A stretch of 64,000 nt of DNA from Avena insularis. Lineage: Eukaryota > Streptophyta > Magnoliopsida > Poales > Poaceae. The stretch spans positions 351,372,010 to 351,436,009 of the forward strand of contig CM042694.1 of NCBI GenBank assembly GCA_023614405.1. The letters run 5' to 3'. The stretch's first letter is position 1; every line of letters begins with the position of its first letter. The position numbers and the translations under genes were made by a program. Under the pieces are notes generated by a model. It ran no database searches and was not told the origin of the DNA. It saw nothing but the letters and a program-made list of their open reading frames with translations. Shown piece by piece: positions 22,558-32,265 of the stretch.

Positions 22558-23076
22558 TTGTTAGCGCACGCCATCCGCAGGAGGAGAGGGATAGGATTGG
22601 CGAGTGGATACTTCTGGGTAGATCATGATCTCACCCAGGAGCAACTTCAGGAGAGTGGATACTTCTGGGTAGATCATGATCATGCGACTGCATTGGCGAC
22701 CCTGCAGGATTGCGCCTCGCGAGTGCTGCTCTTCCTGAAGAAGTCGCACTCGTGTTTGAAGGACATCTATCGGGCGATGTTCCCGTTGGATGACACTCCA
22801 TCAAGCCTGCTGGCTCTCCTGACCAAATTTCAAGATATGTCTGTGGTTCGCGAGTACGTGAGGCAGCAGTTGGTGGCTGGTGCCAACGCTGCCCTCTCAA
22901 TGGTGCGTTTGCACATGCCTGACGTGGATGTCGCCGCCATTGCCTCTGGGCCACCGGCGCCACCAGCAGGATCTTCCTGGAATATGGTGCCACACTATCA
23001 GGCGGTAGACCGCCCAGCCGAGGAGATCGTCGACTTCTTCGAGGAACAAACTAATATTCTTCTGTTGCAAGGGTAG
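22558..23076 (+). pseudogene. Inner X second antisense reading region
   Basis: An open frame of about 170 codons follows an acceptor-like GTGTAG at 22553-22558. The frame has a helical stretch with LVAGANAALSMVRLHMPDVD and ends with EEIVDFFEEQTNILLLQG. The outer copy has the same protein at 40830-41334 plus an upstream exon (40496-40750) that is missing here, so about 370 bases were lost. A 51-base tandem duplication (22602-22652 and 22653-22703) repeats SGYFWVDHD. Function unknown. It may be a second gene or the 3' exons of the gene before it. Confidence 0.55.
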
Positions 23077-23486
23077 CCAAATATGTATCCTGCACATAAG
23101 TGTACTTGTGTTGTAAAGTTCATATATATTTGTAGATAATTTATTGTTGAATGTGTACAAATAGCTTTGTAAGCGTGAGGTGCGTTGCACCATGCGAGTC
23201 CGTTAGCCTTGCCATCTTTTTCCTTGGTCCCTTGTTAACCAGCCAGGTGCGTTGCAGCTGGGTAGGGTTTGTATTAAGGGGTTCGATTGATGTTCCAGCT
23301 ACTCAGGATATCACATTACTGGTTTGAAGAACAGACGTATGGGTGGCGCAGCCCCCGAGTGTAAAAATTGACAAAGTAAAGGAGAACGTGGAGTTTTGGG
23401 GCACTTAGTTTTTATTTATTCGAAGAACAGTGCGAGGTACAATGTGCGGCTAAGTAGCCTTGTTTGCAATGTAAAAAGTAAAACTA
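23077..23486. other. Convergent spacer between antisense gene and integrase end
   Basis: About 400 bases with no coding support, holding the 3' ends of the minus-strand pol transcript and of the plus-strand antisense gene. A CAGCCCCCGAGTG phrase near 23351 echoes the 3' untranslated repeats. Confidence 0.5.
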
Positions 23487-23930
23487 CTAGGGGTAGAAGC
23501 GTCGCAGTTGTGCGACATTCCAACGGTTGGAGTATGCGACTCCTGTCTCTATGTCTTTAAGACGATAGGCGCCACCTGGGATTACTTCTGTAATCACGTA
23601 CAGTCCTTCCCAGGGAGACTCGAGCTTGAGATGCCCCTGCTACTTCAGTTGCAAGACCAAGTCACCTTCGACGAAGGATCTGGGGCGAAGCCTTCTATTG
23701 TGGTAGTTGGGCAGGTTCTGCTGGTAGATCGTTGATCTTTCCGTGGCGATTTCCCTTGCTTCGTCAAGGAGGTCGACGGAATCCTCGAGTGCGAGGGATG
23801 ACTCTTGTTCTCTGTAAGCGACCATGCGTGGCGCTTTGTACCGTACCTCGGCAGGTAGTACTACTTCTGCTCCGTGCACCATAAAGAATGGCGTGTAGCC
23901 CGTGGCGCTGTTTGGAGTTGTACGTAGACT
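23487..23930 (-). pseudogene. Inner X integrase C-terminal part
   Basis: Continues the integrase after an in-frame amber codon at 23928-23930. Recognisable pieces are FMVHGAEVVLPAEVRYKAPR and a later region with GDLVLQLK, and it ends ...AQLRRFYP followed by stop at 23487-23489. This is the DNA-binding end of a Gypsy integrase. The outer copy has the same tail. There is one frameshift-like disturbance near 23635-23640. Confidence 0.75.
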
Positions 23931-25337
23931 CTAGAGTACGGATTGCAGCTCATCTGGCCAGCAACCCGCCGCTTGTTCGAGTGGTCGCAGGAGTCGCTTC
24001 TTGATGCCGTTGCAGACGAGCCCGTTTGCTTTTTCCACCTGACCGTTGGTCTGTGGATGCGCTACTGAGGCGTAGCTGATGTTGATCCCCAGGTTCTCGC
24101 AGAATTCTTGGAACTCCTTGGATGTGAAGTTCGTCCCGTTGTCAGTAATAATGTTGTATGGCACGCCGAAGCGGTAGACGAGAGACTCGAAGAATTTGAC
24201 TGCACTGTGTCCTGATTGGTTGGTCATTGGCATGGCCTCGATCCACTTAGTGAATTTGTCGACTTCCACCAAGAGGTAGACGTAGCCTCCGCGCGAGGAT
24301 CTTGGCAGCTTGCCAACCATATCAAGCCCCCATTGTGCGAAGGGCCAGGCCAATGGAATAGGCCGTAGCTCTGCGCCTAGTGCGTGTGGCTTGTCCGCGA
24401 ATCGCTGGCAAGCTTTGCATTTTTGGACTATGTCCTTGGCATCACGCATGACCGTGGGCCAGTAAAATCCAGCTCGTAGAGCTTTGGCGACGAGGACGCG
24501 ACTGCCTGCGTGCTGCCTGCCGGTCCCTTCATGGATGTCGAGGAGTATTGCTCTTCCGTCAGCCATGGAGATGCATCGTTGTAGTACTCCTGTGATGCTG
24601 CATTTATACAGTTCGCCGTTGAGAACGGCGAATGCCTTGGAGCGCCGCGCGATGTGCCGTGCATCTGTCGGATCGTCCGGTAGTCTCTTGCTGAGGAGAT
24701 ACGTAATGTACGGCTGCGTCCAAGATTGCTCGATCATCATGACGCTCATTGGTCCCTCAAGTCCTGTGTCCATCTCTAAGTCATCGAGTGTCATTGGCTC
24801 ATTGGGGGGCGTAGCCCCCGAGTCCGTTGCTGTGCTTGTTTTCTTCTCTGCGGCCTTTGGCTTGATGGAGCGTTCGCATATGCGCTCGAGAAATACCCCA
24901 GGTGGTATGGGGGCGTAGGTAGAGCCTATGTTGGCGAGTGCGTCCGCCTCCTCGTTGCTTTCGCGACCTATGTGTCGCAACTCGCAACCATCGAAGTCTC
25001 CTTCGAGTGTATCGTAGAGGTCACGGTACGCGATCATGTTGTCGTTCAGTGCGTCGCACTCGTGCATTGTTTGGTTGACGACCAACTTGGAGTCACCATA
25101 TATGATGAGCCTTTTGGCGCCACGGGCTTTTGCCATCCTCATCCCATGCAACAGGTCCTCGTATTCGGCCTCGTTGTTTGAGGCCGTGAACTGCATTCGC
25201 AGGATATATTTCAGCTTGTCCCCTTGAGGTGATGTAAATATGACACCTGCGCCTGCTTCTTCTTTTCGTTTGGACCCATCGAAGTGCATTGTCCAGAGGT
25301 AGGACATATCTGGCTTGTCGAGGAGCTGGTTCTCCAT
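23931..25337 (-). CDS. Inner X archaeal-type RNase H plus integrase
   Basis: An open frame of 468 codons, the longest intact piece of the inner polyprotein. The N-terminal third is the extra RNase H of Tat elements: DGSK at about residue 20, NNEAEYE at about 55-60, GDSKLVV at about 81 and NEEADALAN at about 130 supply the acidic catalytic residues. Then comes the integrase zinc domain, ending QKCKACQRF, and the catalytic core with LDMVGKL, ITDNGTNF and NGQVEKANG providing D, D and E. The first zinc-domain histidine pair looks altered (EGTGRQHAGS). It begins directly after a TAG codon at 25338-25340 that the outer copy shares, so in life it was part of a longer polyprotein. It stops early by an amber codon at 23928. 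Confidence 0.85.
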   Translation of the reverse strand: MENQLLDKPDMSYLWTMHFDGSKRKEEAGAGVIFTSPQGDKLKYILRMQFTASNNEAEYEDLLHGMRMAKARGAKRLIIYGDSKLVVNQTMHECDALNDNMIAYRDLYDTLEGDFDGCELRHIGRESNEEADALANIGSTYAPIPPGVFLERICERSIKPKAAEKKTSTATDSGATPPNEPMTLDDLEMDTGLEGPMSVMMIEQSWTQPYITYLLSKRLPDDPTDARHIARRSKAFAVLNGELYKCSITGVLQRCISMADGRAILLDIHEGTGRQHAGSRVLVAKALRAGFYWPTVMRDAKDIVQKCKACQRFADKPHALGAELRPIPLAWPFAQWGLDMVGKLPRSSRGGYVYLLVEVDKFTKWIEAMPMTNQSGHSAVKFFESLVYRFGVPYNIITDNGTNFTSKEFQEFCENLGINISYASVAHPQTNGQVEKANGLVCNGIKKRLLRPLEQAAGCWPDELQSVL

Positions 25338-25875
25338 CTAGTGCACGAGAAAGTCAGGGAGTACTTGCGACTTGATGGCGTCGCGTTTTTCATATGTGAT
25401 GTCTCGTGGAGACAGCTCTATTCCCCAAAGCGCGACTCGCCCCGTGGCGCCGGGGTTATTGAGGATATGCCCCAACGGGGCGTCGTTGACTACCACGATT
25501 GGGTGTTCCTGGAAGTAGTGGCATAGTCGCCGGGCGGTCATAAAGACGCCGTATGCCAGCTTCTGGTAGTGCGGGTACCCCTGTTTTGTTGGCGTGAGGA
25601 CTTCGCTGAGGTAGTATACCGGGCGTTGTATGTCGTGGACTTTGTTTTCCTCGGCTCGCTCGACGACGAAGCATCAGGTCGACCACCTGGTTGGTGGCGG
25701 AGATGTACAGCAACAGTGGTTCCCTTTCTCGTGGAGTCACCAATACTGGCGAGGTGGATAGCAAGTGCTTGAGATCTTCGAATCCTTCTTGCGCTTCATT
25801 GGTCCACTCGAATTTTTCGGCTTTGTGGAGGAGCTGGTAGAAGGGCAGTGCCTTTTCACCCATCCGACTCATAAA
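25338..25875 (-). pseudogene. Inner X first (Gypsy-type) RNase H, broken
   Basis: Follows the RT thumb. Pieces FEDLKHLLSTSPVLVTPRER and MTARRLCHYFQEHPIVVVND are typical of the connection and RNase H regions. A frameshift near 25660-25690 and another near 25580 split it. It ends at the TAG at 25338-25340, just before the second RNase H. Confidence 0.75.
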
Positions 25876-26706
25876 TCAACTGAGGGCCATGATTCGTCCG
25901 GCTAGTTGCTGGACGCCTCTTATGTTCTTCGGCTTCTCCATGGCCAGTATGGCTTTTATCTTCTTCGGGTTCGCCTCGATCCCCCTCGCGGAGATGAGGT
26001 ATCCGAGTAGCTGCCCAGATGGTACACCGAAGGCGCATTTGTCCGGATTGAGCTTGATCCGATAGCGATCGAGGTTGGCGAAGGTTTCGCGCAAATCATC
26101 GATTAGAGAGGCTTCCTCCTTGGTTTTGATTACTATGTTGTCGACATAGACTTGGATGTTGCGACCGGGTTGTTCCTTGAGGCAAGCCTGCATGCATCGC
26201 TAGTAGGTGGCTCCCGCGTTTTTTAGCCCGAAGGGCATTGTGTTGTAGTAGAACACACCAAAGGGCGTTGTAAACGCTGTTTTCTCCTGATCTTCCTCCT
26301 TCATTCGAATTTGATTATAGCCTGAGTAGGTGTCGAGGAAGCAGAGGCACTCGCATCCCGCGGTGGAGTCGATGATCTGGTCGATCCGCGGAATCTTTTG
26401 GGCAGTGCTTGTTTAAAGAAGTGAAGTCCACACACATCCGTAGGATGTCAGTGTCCTTTTTTGGTACCAGCACCGTATTGGCGAGCCAAGTGCTTTCCTT
26501 GATCTCGCGTATGAACTTGGCCTCGAGGAGTATGTTGATCTCCATTCCACTGGCCGTGGCTCGGCGATCGCGATTGTTTGCTTGACGGCCTTGCGTCGGG
26601 GTTGACGTTGAGTGCGTGCGGCGAATTCCACGAACTCTGGCATGTCCGCAGGACACCAGGCAAAAATTTCCCAGTGCTCACGGAGGAATTCGACGAGCGC
26701 GAGTTC
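25876..26706 (-). pseudogene. Inner X reverse transcriptase, broken
   Basis: Fingers and palm motifs are readable: LANTVLVPKKDTDILRMCVD, then a roughly 10-base deletion near 26390 that shifts frame just after SLNKHCPK. The active-site box reads YVDN (26137-26148) where YVDD is expected, so the second catalytic aspartate is lost. An amber codon also lies at about 26201-26203. The thumb continues to MEKPKNIRGVQQLAGRIMALS. Bounded upstream by the TAG at 26707-26709. Confidence 0.8.
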
Positions 26707-28446
26707 CTATGCGGGACTCAAGTTGTTGGCGATGAGTGTTGTCTTGGCGGGATCCGATGGATGGACCTGCACCTTCTTTGTGTGCACGGATGAGTCGAAG
26801 GAGAGATCAGGTGAGCTTGGCCTACTCAAGGGAGGCGGACTGTTGTCTGTCGTCTCTTTTAGTCTTGCGAGTTCCTCCTACATGCCAAAGGACTGGGAGA
26901 TTCTGTTGAATTCCCTGTCGCAAGCGTCAGATCGGTCAAAGTTCCCCTTGATCGTTATGACGCCATTGGGACCTAGCATTTTCATCTGCAGGTATGCGTA
27001 GTGGGGTACTACCATGAACCTGGCGAATGCGACACGCCCAGTCGATGACCTCAAAGTCGATGCGCTCGCGCCGGAAGTTCTTCGGCATGCCAAAGATGAC
27101 GTCGAGGTTGATTTTGCCTAGGGGTATACGCCTTTCCCTGGGATGATGCTGTGGAACGTTGTGTCCGATGCCTCCAAGCAGGTTAGAGGGATCATCCTTG
27201 CTCGCAAGGTACACGCGAATCTGAGGTTGATGCCGCTTCCGCCATCCATGAAGACGCGACTCATGTCGAAGCCTCCAATTTGCGCCTCGAGTACGAGGGG
27301 GCAATGACCTGGGCGAGGTACTTGAGGCAGGTGGTCGTGTTTGTCGAAAGTAATGCACGACTCGCTGCCACTGAGGTACTGAGTGGTTGATGGTGGTGAG
27401 TGCGTGGCCAAGTTGACTTGGCGAGTGATGGCCTTTTGCACCCTGTTGGAGGGGCGCCCCTTTTGGATCATCATGGTACCCATGGCTAGTGGGTACGGTT
27501 CGCCTCCGTGGTGCTGGTCCGGTGCAGCTCCATTCAGGGGTGACCCAGGTGGTGGTGGTGTGCCATGTGCCACGGCGCCTGGAGCGGCTCCGTAGCCTCT
27601 TTCGACTGCGTTGCGGTTCATCCGAACCAATCCCTCGTGTAGCTTGAGGAACTCGCGGCAGTCCTTGAGGAGGTGGCTGGACTTTCTCTTGCCATCATGC
27701 TTGTCGATGTAGAAGTGTACCATGCATGGCCCGGATAGTTTGTCCTCGATGGAGGTCGCGGGTGCCTCATCGCGAGTGCGGCGTTGCCACACTTGCGTGG
27801 TTTTCTCGGAGTCGCGGTATCCGCCGCTGCGGTATCCGCTGTTGCGGTTATCATCGCGTCTATCGGCGTAGCCGGCTGCGACCATGTTGGCGTCATCGCG
27901 ATCGTCGTAGATGCGCATGCGACGTTTCCCTCGGCGGTCGCGTCTGCGCTCGAGTTCTGCTTCCTCGTTGGAGTGAACGCGATTCTTCACCGAATCTTCT
28001 CCATCGGCCCACCGATTCGCGATCTCCATCAGGTGGTCGATGGTCTCGGGCTTTGATCGGCATAGCTCTTCCCTGAGTTCCATGCGGCGGACACCACCGT
28101 TGAATGCATCAATCGCGCGGTCTTCCGAGATGTTCTCTGCGGATTTCTTGATGATGGACCACCTTTGGATGTAAGAGCGCAGCGATTCGCCAGATCTTTG
28201 CTGGCAGCATCTCAATTCTTCGATTGAGGCGGGATGTTTGTACGTGCCTTTAAAGTTGCGCACGAAGCTGTAGACCAGCTCATCCCAACTGCGAATGGAT
28301 CCGCGTGGGAGGTTATTGAGCCATGCCCGGGCGGCGCCCTGCAGCTGTAGCTGCAAGCATTGCATGGCAAGATTGATCGCCTCCATGTAGCCTGACGGAG
28401 GAGATGTGATCCTCCAGCCAGATCTTGGGGTCCTGCAGACCGTCAA
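26707..28446 (-). pseudogene. Inner X gag C-terminal half and protease
   Basis: Begins near a frameshift at about 28390. The gag core is clear: AARAWLNNLPRGSIRSWDEL, then GTYKHPASIEELRCCQQRSG and ISEDRAIDAFNGGV. An Arg/Asp-rich nucleic-acid-binding tract follows with no classical CCHC knuckle. The protease follows, with VFMDGGSGINL as the likely active-site loop (Asp-Gly-Gly in place of Asp-Thr/Ser-Gly). A frameshift at 27118 and a deletion of about 22 bases near 27035 break the protease C-terminus; the outer copy still has YHCILGR there. The frame ends at a TAG (26707-26709) shared with the outer copy. Confidence 0.8.
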
Positions 28447-28549
28447 ATTTTGGGTTCTCCGATGGGAGTTTAAACCCTTTAGGAATTTGCTTTTTCCTTA
28501 TGGATCTGCTGAAGCATATGGCATCGCAGAGCTCCCCATCTTCCTCTTC
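28447..28549 (-). pseudogene. Inner X gag linker, frameshifted
   Basis: In the outer copy this stretch is coding (MPKGFKLPSQNPEFDGLQDS and flanks, 46680-46810). Here the frame is lost after RARSTD by a small deletion that creates a TGA at about 28550. Confidence 0.65.
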
Positions 28550-29980
28550 TTAGTCAGTCGACCGAGCACGTCGTGCCCTTGACTTGTAGATCTTGCGCTG
28601 CGTGAGTTTGTCGCGTGCATCGTAGTCGCGATCGTGTCGCCATGAGCGGCGGCGTCGAGACAGGTCATGACTGTCATCGCTGGACGAGGGCGAGGAGTAG
28701 CGCTTTGCTAGCGCTTTGCCCTTTTTTGGGTCTGGTACCAGATCCTTGTCGAGGGCGGCCTCGATTAGCCCCAGGACCGCGATCGTAGATTGGTGCATGG
28801 CCATTCGGGGATCTCCAGCTGGCGGTTGGTTATTGAGGAGGTACATGGTGGCTGCTGTCACCACGGCTTGCGGTGTCCTGGGAACCACGTTGCCTCTCAT
28901 GTCGACTGTCATAGAGCCGAAGTCGAGGAGTTTCGTGGCTTCTATGCGCTCTTGTTCGGTGAGGTGAGCCATCCGCGACTGCCTCTTCTTGGCGAGGTAC
29001 TCGTTGCCTCTTGAGGAGGATCCTCCGTAGGAGGAGAGCCCAACACGACGAAGGCTTGATTCGTCTGCTGCCTTTTTACACACCTCACGTTGCGCGATTG
29101 CTTGTTTTTGGCGCTTGAATTCCTCTTTTAGGAGCCAGTGGTAGCCCATCAGCAGTTCCTGCGGGGACCCGAAGGGTAGAGGTGCACCTCGTAGGGCTTC
29201 GCGGCAGCGATCCCACTCTTGCTCGTTGAGCCTGATCACGACGCGTTCGCCGGTTTGCTCGTTGATCATGCTAGGAGGTTCGACTGCTCCTCTGTTGCCA
29301 CCGTTACCGCCGTTGCCTCCGTTGCCACCGTTGCCGGTGTTGGGTGGGTCGGTGCCGTTGCCGGTGTTACCACTGTTGCCGCGATTGGGTGGATCGGTGC
29401 CGTTGCTGGTGTTACCACCGTTACCGCGATTGGCGGAGGTGTCGCCCGCGTTGATGACGGTGCACATGAAGTGATTAGGGAAGCTGTTGCTTCCACAACT
29501 TTCAGATCCGGAACCGTAGGTTCCATCTTCAGTGGCCAGATCGCTTAGATCGGAGTCGCGACTGCTGTCGCTGACCGCGTTCTCGACTGCCACCGGAGCG
29601 TTGAGCTCGCTGAGGCTGTCGATCGATGGAGGGAACCATGATGCCGGGGCAATCACCGGCGCTGTCCGCTGATCAGGCATGTGAAGCGTGCCCATCTGCC
29701 CAACTTGGAAGCGGAAGCTCCCAATCGCCAGGCTGATTCCGTCGCCCACGGACTCGAAGGCCAGGCGAGTGGCCGGCGTGTGGACGGTGAAGTCGAAGGC
29801 GCCGAAGAGCTGGCGAATCTCCGTTGTTGCACAGTTGTAGATCGCAGTTGATGGGGCCGAAGAAGCCGCAACATCATCACTCCCAATTCCGACAGACGGC
29901 GCCAATTGACGAGGGTTTAACTCGTCAATGCCCATTGTTATGGACTTGGGTTTTGGAGAAGGAGGGAGCGCTGGAGACAT
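28550..29980 (-). CDS. Inner X gag N-terminal part
   Basis: A 476-codon frame. The first ATG (29978-29980) and a second in-frame ATG (29933-29935) both lie in the 5' LTR, downstream of the likely TATA box, and the frame reads through the primer-binding site as QLAPSVGIG. The outer copy does the same. Next comes a conserved region (FDFTVHTPATRLAFESVGDG), an Asn/Gly/Pro/Thr-rich repetitive linker encoded by GTTGCC-type repeats at about 29290-29440, then a matrix-like helical part with EQEWDRCREALRG and HLTEQERIEATKLLDFGS. It ends in an Arg/Ser-rich basic stretch. Termination at 28550 is due to a small deletion relative to the outer copy. Confidence 0.75.
   Translation of the reverse strand: MSPALPPSPKPKSITMGIDELNPRQLAPSVGIGSDDVAASSAPSTAIYNCATTEIRQLFGAFDFTVHTPATRLAFESVGDGISLAIGSFRFQVGQMGTLHMPDQRTAPVIAPASWFPPSIDSLSELNAPVAVENAVSDSSRDSDLSDLATEDGTYGSGSESCGSNSFPNHFMCTVINAGDTSANRGNGGNTSNGTDPPNRGNSGNTGNGTDPPNTGNGGNGGNGGNGGNRGAVEPPSMINEQTGERVVIRLNEQEWDRCREALRGAPLPFGSPQELLMGYHWLLKEEFKRQKQAIAQREVCKKAADESSLRRVGLSSYGGSSSRGNEYLAKKRQSRMAHLTEQERIEATKLLDFGSMTVDMRGNVVPRTPQAVVTAATMYLLNNQPPAGDPRMAMHQSTIAVLGLIEAALDKDLVPDPKKGKALAKRYSSPSSSDDSHDLSRRRRSWRHDRDYDARDKLTQRKIYKSRARRARSTD
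29889..29904 (-). other. Inner X primer-binding site
   Basis: Minus strand TGGCGCCGTCTGTCGG begins two bases after the 5' LTR. The complement ends in GGCGCCA, a tRNA 3' end. The outer copy has TGGCGCCGTCTGTGGG. The exact tRNA is not assigned. Confidence 0.75.
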
Positions 29981-30394
29981 CTATCGGCTAGCAAAAAAGC
30001 ACACAGGGGACAAAGGATCTACCCAGGTTCAGGCCTCGTAGAGGTCCCTACTCTTGCTTGTCTGCTCGTGGAATTATCGAGGGAGTCGAAAGTTACAATG
30101 GTGCGCAGATGTAATCTGGCGAGGGTTGTGGAAACTAGGGTTGTGTGTGTCCTTCTCGCCGCCCCCTCCTAGCCTTTATATATATAGGCTAGGTCTCGGG
30201 TAGCAGGTCGAGTCGGTTACAAGTTAGGGTTTTCCCTTTAATCTTTCTATCTTTAGCTTCTTCTTGTTCTTCAAGCAATCGAGAGTCCATAGGTTACTCG
30301 AGTCCCTCCATCCGGGCCTTGGCGAAACCGTGGGCCTGTATGTATTTGTACCGTATATACCAAGCTCGAGTACCTGCAGGGTATACCCATGTCA
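29907..30394 (-). repeat. Inner X 5' LTR (488 bp)
   Basis: Pairs with 17815-18302. It contains a minus-strand TATATAAA at 30175-30182. A reading frame at 30319-31038 that begins in this LTR is an accident of the insertion. Confidence 0.95.
30175..30182 (-). promoter_or_regulatory. Likely TATA box of inner X LTR promoter
   Basis: TATATAAA on the minus strand, followed by AGGCTAGGAGGGGGC. The same box is at 48405-48412 in the outer 5' LTR. It lies about 195 bases before the first gag ATG. Confidence 0.55.
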
Positions 30395-30399
30395 AGCTG

Positions 30400-31412
30400 A
30401 AAATAGTGGTTCTACTCATAAGAAAAGGAAAAAAGAAACATAAAACTATTGAAGAACCCTCTGAACCTACTATAGATCCTAATAGTATATCTATCTCTGA
30501 TGCTGAAACTGAAAGTGGTAATGAAGAAAATGAAGTTCCTAATGAAGAAAAAATTGAAGAAGAACCTGAAAAGCACACTAAGAATACTAAATACACTAAA
30601 GAAGATTTTATTGCTAAGAAACATGGTAGTGAAAGAGAACCTTGGGTCCAAAAACCTATGTCTTTCCCTGATATGAAACACAAGTCAAAGGAAGATGAAC
30701 ACTATAATAAGTTTTGTGAGTGGATGAAACCTTTATTCCTGCAAATTCCTTTGACCGATGCTATTAAATTGCCTCCTTACTCGAAGTATATGAAGGATAT
30801 TGTCTCGAATAAAAGGAAGATCCCTAATGAAGAAATTTCTACTTTGCTTGCTAATTATTCCTTCAATGGTAAGGTTCCTAAGAAATTTGGAGACCCGGGG
30901 ATTCCAACTATCCCTTGCTCTATTAAGAACAGTTATGTTAGAACTGCTTTGTGTGATTTGGGAGCTGGAGTTAGTGTTATGCCTTTCTCTCTCTATAAGA
31001 GGCTTCAACTTGAAAAACTGATATATCTTTGCGAATGACTGATAAATCTACCACTATTCTTGTTGGTATATGTGAGGATGTACCCGTTCAAGTGGATCAT
31101 AATTGCTTGATATTAACTGATTTTGTTGTGCTTGAAATGCCTAAAGATGATAATATGTCCATTATTCTTGGGAGACCTTTTCTTAATACTGCAGGAGCTG
31201 TTATTAATTGTAATCAAGGAAAGGTGACTTTCATTGTTAATGACAAGGAACATACTGTCTATTTCCCCAAGAAGATTGAAAGGACTTATGGTTTGAATTC
31301 AATTGAACATGTTGAGGGCATTCAAGTTGGAGAAATATATTGTCCCATACCAAAAGAAAATTTTGAAACTATTATGATTGGGACCATTGCTATCAAGGTT
31401 GAGGTAACATAA
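30400..31412 (+). pseudogene. Family Y gag C-terminus and aspartic protease
   Basis: Resumes gag after the inner X insertion. A Lys-rich stretch and an acidic Glu-rich linker are followed by a conserved region with PLTDAIKLPPYSKYMKDIVS. The protease active-site loop reads CDLGAGVSVMP (Asp-Leu-Gly-Ala, as in Athila elements, although the residue after Ala is unusual). A frameshift at about 31020 moves to a second frame from 31029, which holds ILGRPFLNTAGAVINCNQGK, the protease C-terminal signature. It ends with a TAA at 31410-31412. No RT follows. Confidence 0.82.
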
Positions 31413-32265
31413 TCATTAGTGGAGCACAAAGTTTTGTCTCATATGAAACTGTTTTGGTAACAAGACCTGATCAACCTTGTTAACAAAAGGATTTCGTTGA
31501 ACAAAACAATGTTTTCACTATGATTATCTCAGTTTACTTCTATTGCTATCAATTTTATTTTTTTCTTCATTTAGTTTTCTTTGTTGTTAGTTTCTTGCAT
31601 GTTAGATTGTCTTAGAACTCCTGTGGTTCTAGCCTTGTTTTGTCATTGCATCATTTCAAAAAAAAATCTCTGTCTGTCGAAAAATCATTCTTCTATGCCT
31701 GAAAATTGCCCAAAAATAAAGTGTGTGGAAAAATTCCAGAAAATTCATATTAAATTTTTACGTGAAAAAAGGGGCAGAGGAGTGCCTAGGATGTGCCAGG
31801 GGGACCCACCAGGCAGGCTCACCACCTGGTGGCGCGGCCTGCCCTGGGTGGCGCCATGCCATGGTGTGGGCCACCCCTGGCCCTCCACTAACTCTCTCAC
31901 CTGCCACTTTCTTCTCTCTCCCGAGTAAGCTCCAGTTCATTGCTCAAAATCGCGTTCTTGTTGTGCTTGGTCTCGATTTTTTCGATCTCCTTTCTCAGCC
32001 CATCTTTGTTGCTAAAATTTGGAGCACTTGTTCTCTGGTATGTGACTCCTCCCCTTGTCCAAGTAGATTTGTGTTTAGTAGATTATATCTTGAGTATTTT
32101 GCTGCTGTAGGTGACAGGTTATGAGAGCTTGCAAGCTTGTTTGATGCTTAGAGATATAGTTTTGATGCATGTTTAGGCCTCTTACAAGTCCCTATGAGTA
32201 GTACCCTTCATTATATTCACTTTACAATCACTTGTTTAATAGGTGTTTAAATTTCAGAATAGAAG
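31413..32265 (+). other. Family Y spacer where pol would be expected
   Basis: About 850 non-coding bases link protease to the ORF-1-like gene. A GC-rich block at about 31770-31880 (ACCACCTGGTGGCGCGGCCT) resembles the GC-rich part of the Y LTR near 14930. No remnant of RT, RNase H or integrase is visible on either strand. Confidence 0.7.

Larger units (their letters stand above)
17815..30394 (-). mobile_element. Inner family X element: Tat-lineage Gypsy retrotransposon
   Basis: A second copy of family X, same minus orientation as the outer copy: 5' LTR 30394-29907, primer-binding site, gag, protease, RT, two RNase H domains, integrase, antisense gene, polypurine tract, 3' LTR 18302-17815. Flanking duplications are AGTTG (17810-17814) and AGCTG (30395-30399), one mismatch. 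LTRs differ at about 20 of 488 positions by eye, fewer than in the outer copy, matching a later insertion. It carries its own frameshifts, deletions (for example about 22 bases near 27035) and stops and is inactive. Confidence 0.93.

Noticed and set aside
24484..24918. Plus-strand open frames opposite X pol (for example 24484-24918, 29219-29548, 43034-43312)
   Set aside because: They are shadows of the minus-strand polyprotein, which has recognisable catalytic motifs.
30319..31038. A 239-codon frame starting in the inner X LTR and running into Y gag
   Set aside because: Its first 25 or so codons are LTR sequence joined to Y by the insertion. Only the Y part from 30400 is real.
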